DNA of 64,000 bases, from contig JAHENF010000001.1 in NCBI GenBank assembly GCA_024643255.1, forward strand, positions 121,301-185,300. Direction: 5' to 3'. Source of the DNA: Ilumatobacteraceae bacterium. Its GTDB lineage: Bacteria; Actinomycetota; Acidimicrobiia; Acidimicrobiales; Ilumatobacteraceae. Shown here piece by piece: positions 61,185-64,000 of the stretch. Within the stretch, counting starts at the first letter, position 1; the number at the start of each line of letters is the position of its first letter. Below the pieces are notes generated by a model. It was given only the letters and a program-made list of their open reading frames with translations, was not told where the DNA came from and ran no database searches. The position numbers and the translations under genes are program-made.

Positions 61185-62366
61185 ATGCTCGCTTTCACCT
61201 TCCCCGGCCAGGGCTCCCAACGCCCGGGCATGGGACTGCCCTGGCGTGACCACGAGAGCTGGGAACTCGTCGACGAGGCCAGCGACATCGCGGGCCGCGA
61301 TGTCGGTGCCCTGCTCTGTGATGCCGACGCCGATGAATTGAAGGACACCCGCAACGCCCAGTTGACGACGTTCGTGTCGAGTCTGATGGTGCTCGACGCC
61401 GTCGAGCGGCTCGGCATCGAGCCCAGCTACTGCGCTGGCCACAGCCTCGGCGAGTACACCGCACTGACCGCAACGGGTGCACTCGGCTTCGATGACGGCG
61501 TGCGACTCGTGGCCGAACGCAGCGCCGCCATGCACGATGCCGGGCTCGCTCAGCCGGGCACGATGGCGGCCGTGCTCGGACTCGACGACGACCATGTCGA
61601 GGTCGCCTGTCGCCGAGCGGACGCCGAAGTGTGGGTGGCGAACTTCAATGCCCCCGGTCAGGTCGTGATCGCCGGTTCACCTGCCGGTGTCGAGGCTGCC
61701 TCGGTCCACGCCAAGGAACTCGGCGCCAAGAAGGTGATGCCGTTGCAGGTGTCGGGAGCGTTCCACACACCGTTCATGACCGCAGCGCGCGACCGACTCC
61801 GCGTCGCGCTCGCGACGGCCGACCCGCGCGACACCGACGTGCCCGTGGTGTCGAACGTCGATGCGCTCGCTCACGACCAGGGCGCGGACTGGGCGAGCCT
61901 GCTGTCGGCGCAACTCTCGAGCCCCGTGCGCTGGAAGCACTGTCTGCTCACCCTCGCCGAGTGCGGCGTGACCGACTTCGCCGAACTCGGCCCCGGAGCG
62001 GTGCTCACCGGCATGGCCAAGCGCACCGTCACCGGCGGACGCACGATCTCGGTGTCGACGCCAGAGGACCTCGACAAGCTGCTCGAGTGGGTCGGCGCGG
62101 GTACGACATCGGCGCCCGCCCATCACGAGGGAGAACACCTCTTCGCCGTCGAGCGCCTCGTCGTCAGCCCTGGGGCGGGCATCTTCACCCCGATCGGCTC
62201 GCTGGTGGAGGGCTCGATCATCACCGTGGGCGCGGTGCTCGGCCACGTCGGCGACGTCGAGGTCCGGTCGCCGTTCGCCGGAATTCTCCAGAGCTACATC
62301 GCCCTCGACACCGAACGGGTCACGCCGCGCCAGCCGATCGCCTGGCTGCGCAGCGACGGCTCATGA
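61185..62366 (+). CDS. fabD: Malonyl-CoA:ACP transacylase FabD with lipoyl-like C-terminal domain
   Basis: 393 residues. Residues 1-about 305 are a standard MCAT: TFPGQGSQRPGMGLPW, active-site Ser87 in AGHSLGEYTAL, catalytic His in VSGAFHTPFM, and FAELGPGAVLTGMAKR. Residues about 315-390 form an extra module (LVVSPGAGIFTPIGSLVEGSIITVGAVLGHVGDVEVRSPFAGILQSYIALDTERVTPRQPIAWLR) that resembles a biotinyl/lipoyl-domain barrel without the modified Lys. Loads malonyl groups onto ACP for fatty-acid synthesis. First gene of the fab operon. Confidence 0.93.
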   Translation: MLAFTFPGQGSQRPGMGLPWRDHESWELVDEASDIAGRDVGALLCDADADELKDTRNAQLTTFVSSLMVLDAVERLGIEPSYCAGHSLGEYTALTATGALGFDDGVRLVAERSAAMHDAGLAQPGTMAAVLGLDDDHVEVACRRADAEVWVANFNAPGQVVIAGSPAGVEAASVHAKELGAKKVMPLQVSGAFHTPFMTAARDRLRVALATADPRDTDVPVVSNVDALAHDQGADWASLLSAQLSSPVRWKHCLLTLAECGVTDFAELGPGAVLTGMAKRTVTGGRTISVSTPEDLDKLLEWVGAGTTSAPAHHEGEHLFAVERLVVSPGAGIFTPIGSLVEGSIITVGAVLGHVGDVEVRSPFAGILQSYIALDTERVTPRQPIAWLRSDGS

Positions 62367-62382
62367 CCAGCGAGGAGATCTG

Positions 62383-63357
62383 ATGCCAGCAGTACCGATC
62401 GGCACACGGGGTGCGGTGATCACCGGGTGGGGAACTGCACTGCCCGAGCGCATCATCACGAACCACGATCTCGAACAGACGATGGACACCAGCCACGACT
62501 GGATCGTCGACCGCACCGGCATCAGCGAACGTCACGTCGGAGGCACTACCGCGGGCCTGTCCGTCGAGTCCGGTCGCCGGGCACTCGAGATGTCCGGCGT
62601 CGACCCCGCCGAGATCGACCTGCTCATCCTCGCGACCACGACGCCCGATCGTATGGTGCCCGCCACATCGGCAACCGTGCAGAACGCACTCGGCCTCAGT
62701 TGCGGCGCGTTCGACGTGAACGCCGCTTGCTCGGGCTGGGTCTACGGTCTCGTCGCCGCGCACGGGTTCATCGCCACCGGCGCCGGCAAGATCCTGCTGA
62801 TCGGCACGGACACGCTCGCGCGTATCACCGACTGGACCGATCGCAACACCGCCATCCTGTTCGCCGACGGATCGGGAGCTGCGGTGATCGAGGCCGTCGA
62901 GGGGCCCGGGCAGTTGCTCGGGTGGGATCTCGACGCCGACGGCAGCGCGGAGGACGCCCTGTACTGCGAGCACGGCGGTCTGCTGCAGATGGAGGGCAAG
63001 GAGGTCTTCCGGCGGGCGGTGCGCATCATGGTCGATTCGGCCACGAAGTCGATGGCCCACGCCGGAGTCACCGCGGACGACATCGCCCTCGTCATCCCCC
63101 ATCAGGCGAACATCCGCATCATCTCGGCATCGTGCGATCGGCTCGGCATCGGCCTCGACCGCGCCTCGACCGTGCTCGATCACACCGGCAACACCTCGGC
63201 GGCTTCCGTGCCACTCGCCCTCGCGGCCGCCCTCGACGCCGGCCGCGTCACCGATGGCGACCTCGTGTTGTTCGTCGGATTCGGGGCCGGCATGACATCC
63301 GCCAGCGCGGTCGTGCGCTGGAACCAGACTGCGCACGAACGGAGTGCCGCCCGATGA
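62383..63357 (+). CDS. fabH: 3-oxoacyl-ACP synthase III FabH
   Basis: 324 residues with GAGGAG 6 nt upstream. KASIII triad Cys116 (NAACSGWVYG), His240 (IPHQANIRI) and Asn270 (TGNTSAASVPLA). GWGTALPERIITNHDLEQ and DWIVDRTGISERH mark the start. Condenses acyl-CoA with malonyl-ACP to begin fatty-acid synthesis. Between the fabD TGA and its ATG lies a six-codon frame (MTSEEI) overlapping both (ATGA and TGATG). The stop overlaps fabG (ATGA). Confidence 0.94.
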   Translation: MPAVPIGTRGAVITGWGTALPERIITNHDLEQTMDTSHDWIVDRTGISERHVGGTTAGLSVESGRRALEMSGVDPAEIDLLILATTTPDRMVPATSATVQNALGLSCGAFDVNAACSGWVYGLVAAHGFIATGAGKILLIGTDTLARITDWTDRNTAILFADGSGAAVIEAVEGPGQLLGWDLDADGSAEDALYCEHGGLLQMEGKEVFRRAVRIMVDSATKSMAHAGVTADDIALVIPHQANIRIISASCDRLGIGLDRASTVLDHTGNTSAASVPLALAAALDAGRVTDGDLVLFVGFGAGMTSASAVVRWNQTAHERSAAR

Positions 63358-64000
63358 CCACCACCGGACGCATCGTGCTCGTCACCGGCGGGTCGCGCGG
63401 GATCGGACTCGCCTGCGCGCGCCGATTCGAGGCACTCGGCGACCGGGTCGCGGTCACCTACAACTCGTCTCCCCCACCCGACGGCCTGTTCGGCGTCAAG
63501 TGCGACGTGACCTCGAACGACGAGGTCGATGCCGCCTTCACCGCGATCGAGGAGCACTTCGGCGGCAGCGTCGAGATCCTGGTGTCGAACGCCGGCGTCA
63601 CGCGCGACGGGCTGCTGCTGCGGATGAGCGAGGACGACTTCACCTCGGTCGTCGACGCCAACCTGACCGCGGCCTACCGCGTGGTCAAGCGGGCGGCACG
63701 TGGCATGTTGAAGGCGCGAACCGGCCGAATCGTGCTCGTGTCGTCGGTCGTCGGTCTGCTGGGCTCGGCGGGGCAGGCGAACTATGCGGCATCGAAGGCC
63801 GGCCTGGTCGGTTTCGCTCGATCCGTCGCCCGCGAACTCGGATCACGCTCGATCACCGTCAACGTCGTCGCTCCCGGGCCCGTCGCCACCGACATGACCG
63901 CCGCGCTGGGCGACGACCGCCTCGCCGACCTCACCGCGATGGTGCCGCTGCAACGCATGGCCGAGCCCGACGAGATCGCCGGCGTCGTGTCGTTCCTGGC
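63354..64000 (+). CDS. fabG: 3-oxoacyl-ACP reductase FabG, 5' part (truncated by window end)
   Basis: The frame opens at ATG 63354 and runs to the window end without a stop (215 codons visible), so it is missing from the ORF track. SDR features: TGGSRGIG cofactor motif at residues 11-18, DVTSNDE, SNAGVTRDGLL, catalytic Ser130/131 (LVSSVVG), Tyr144 and Lys148 (YAASK), and VNVVAPGPVATDMT. MSEDDF and the A-A-Y-R tail fit FabG. NADPH-dependent reduction of 3-oxoacyl-ACP. ATGA overlap with fabH. Confidence 0.93.
   Translation, partial: MTTTGRIVLVTGGSRGIGLACARRFEALGDRVAVTYNSSPPPDGLFGVKCDVTSNDEVDAAFTAIEEHFGGSVEILVSNAGVTRDGLLLRMSEDDFTSVVDANLTAAYRVVKRAARGMLKARTGRIVLVSSVVGLLGSAGQANYAASKAGLVGFARSVARELGSRSITVNVVAPGPVATDMTAALGDDRLADLTAMVPLQRMAEPDEIAGVVSFL

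Overview
The window is high-GC bacterial chromosome, densely packed and mostly in short operons with ATGA, GTGA or TGATG overlaps. Gene content suggests an actinobacterium. The markers are a PdtaR-type ANTAR regulator beside polA, an SCO6745-family protein, Pol I with Tyr in the O-helix, and a leaderless promoter style built on a TANNNT -10 element. The mix with SURF1, a CrtL-type lycopene cyclase and a Sec-containing glutathione peroxidase fits a marine Acidimicrobiia (Ilumatobacter-like) genome. That placement is an inference, because no rRNA or other taxonomic marker is present.

Layout. (1) 1-8.4 kb: an accessory-looking operon with the C-terminus of a peptidoglycan-binding protein, a membrane-anchored patatin-like lipase, and a 2192-residue protein. 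The large protein joins a ComEC-like metallo-beta-lactamase domain, two alpha/beta-hydrolase modules, an M17-N-like region, a CHAT caspase-like protease and a helical C-terminus. This is the best candidate for an undescribed system, probably immunity or conflict. (2) 8.4-12.9 kb: terminator, tRNA-Gly(GCC), two small conserved proteins, metX with a Nei/Fpg-like glycosylase and a DUF4262 protein, and an APH-fold kinase. (3) 12.9-18.5 kb: SURF1, then a minus-strand operon of GMC oxidoreductase, MBL hydrolase and lycopene cyclase, then a membrane-anchored Pro/Ala-linker protein. (4) 18.6-29 kb: a purine operon, purL (with fused PurS-like domain)-purQ-purC-purF-purDM fusion, then purN-guaB. (5) 29-38.1 kb: MoxR/VWA pair, methyltransferase, murJ, proB-obg diverging from dgt, with three unusual repeat or hairpin intergenic regions. 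(6) 38.1-49 kb: lipoprotein, PIG-L deacetylase behind a leaderless mini-ORF, CoA-transferase, galK, metal-receptor and bPH2 proteins, two CNNM/CorC-like proteins, and an MFS protein fused to a cyclic-nucleotide-binding domain. (7) 49-52.5 kb: a selenocysteine-encoding glutathione peroxidase (in-frame TGA plus SECIS-like hairpin), split in the ORF track, followed by a GCS2-family ligase, M20 amidohydrolase and gamma-glutamylcyclotransferase-like gene. (8) 52.5-61 kb: rpsA-coaE, a PdtaR-polA-PPOX-methyltransferase operon, trmO, SCO6745-family gene, a small coiled-coil protein, and an odd tRNA with anticodon CAA and a short variable loop. (9) 61.2-64 kb: start of the type II fatty-acid synthesis operon, fabD (with a lipoyl-like C-terminal extension)-fabH-fabG, running off the end.

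The most general regulatory signal is a TANNNT hexamer ending 6-10 nt before the start codon at 16 sites in front of genes or mini-ORFs. It implies widespread leaderless transcription, and it decides several start codons here, including purL GTG and galK GTG.
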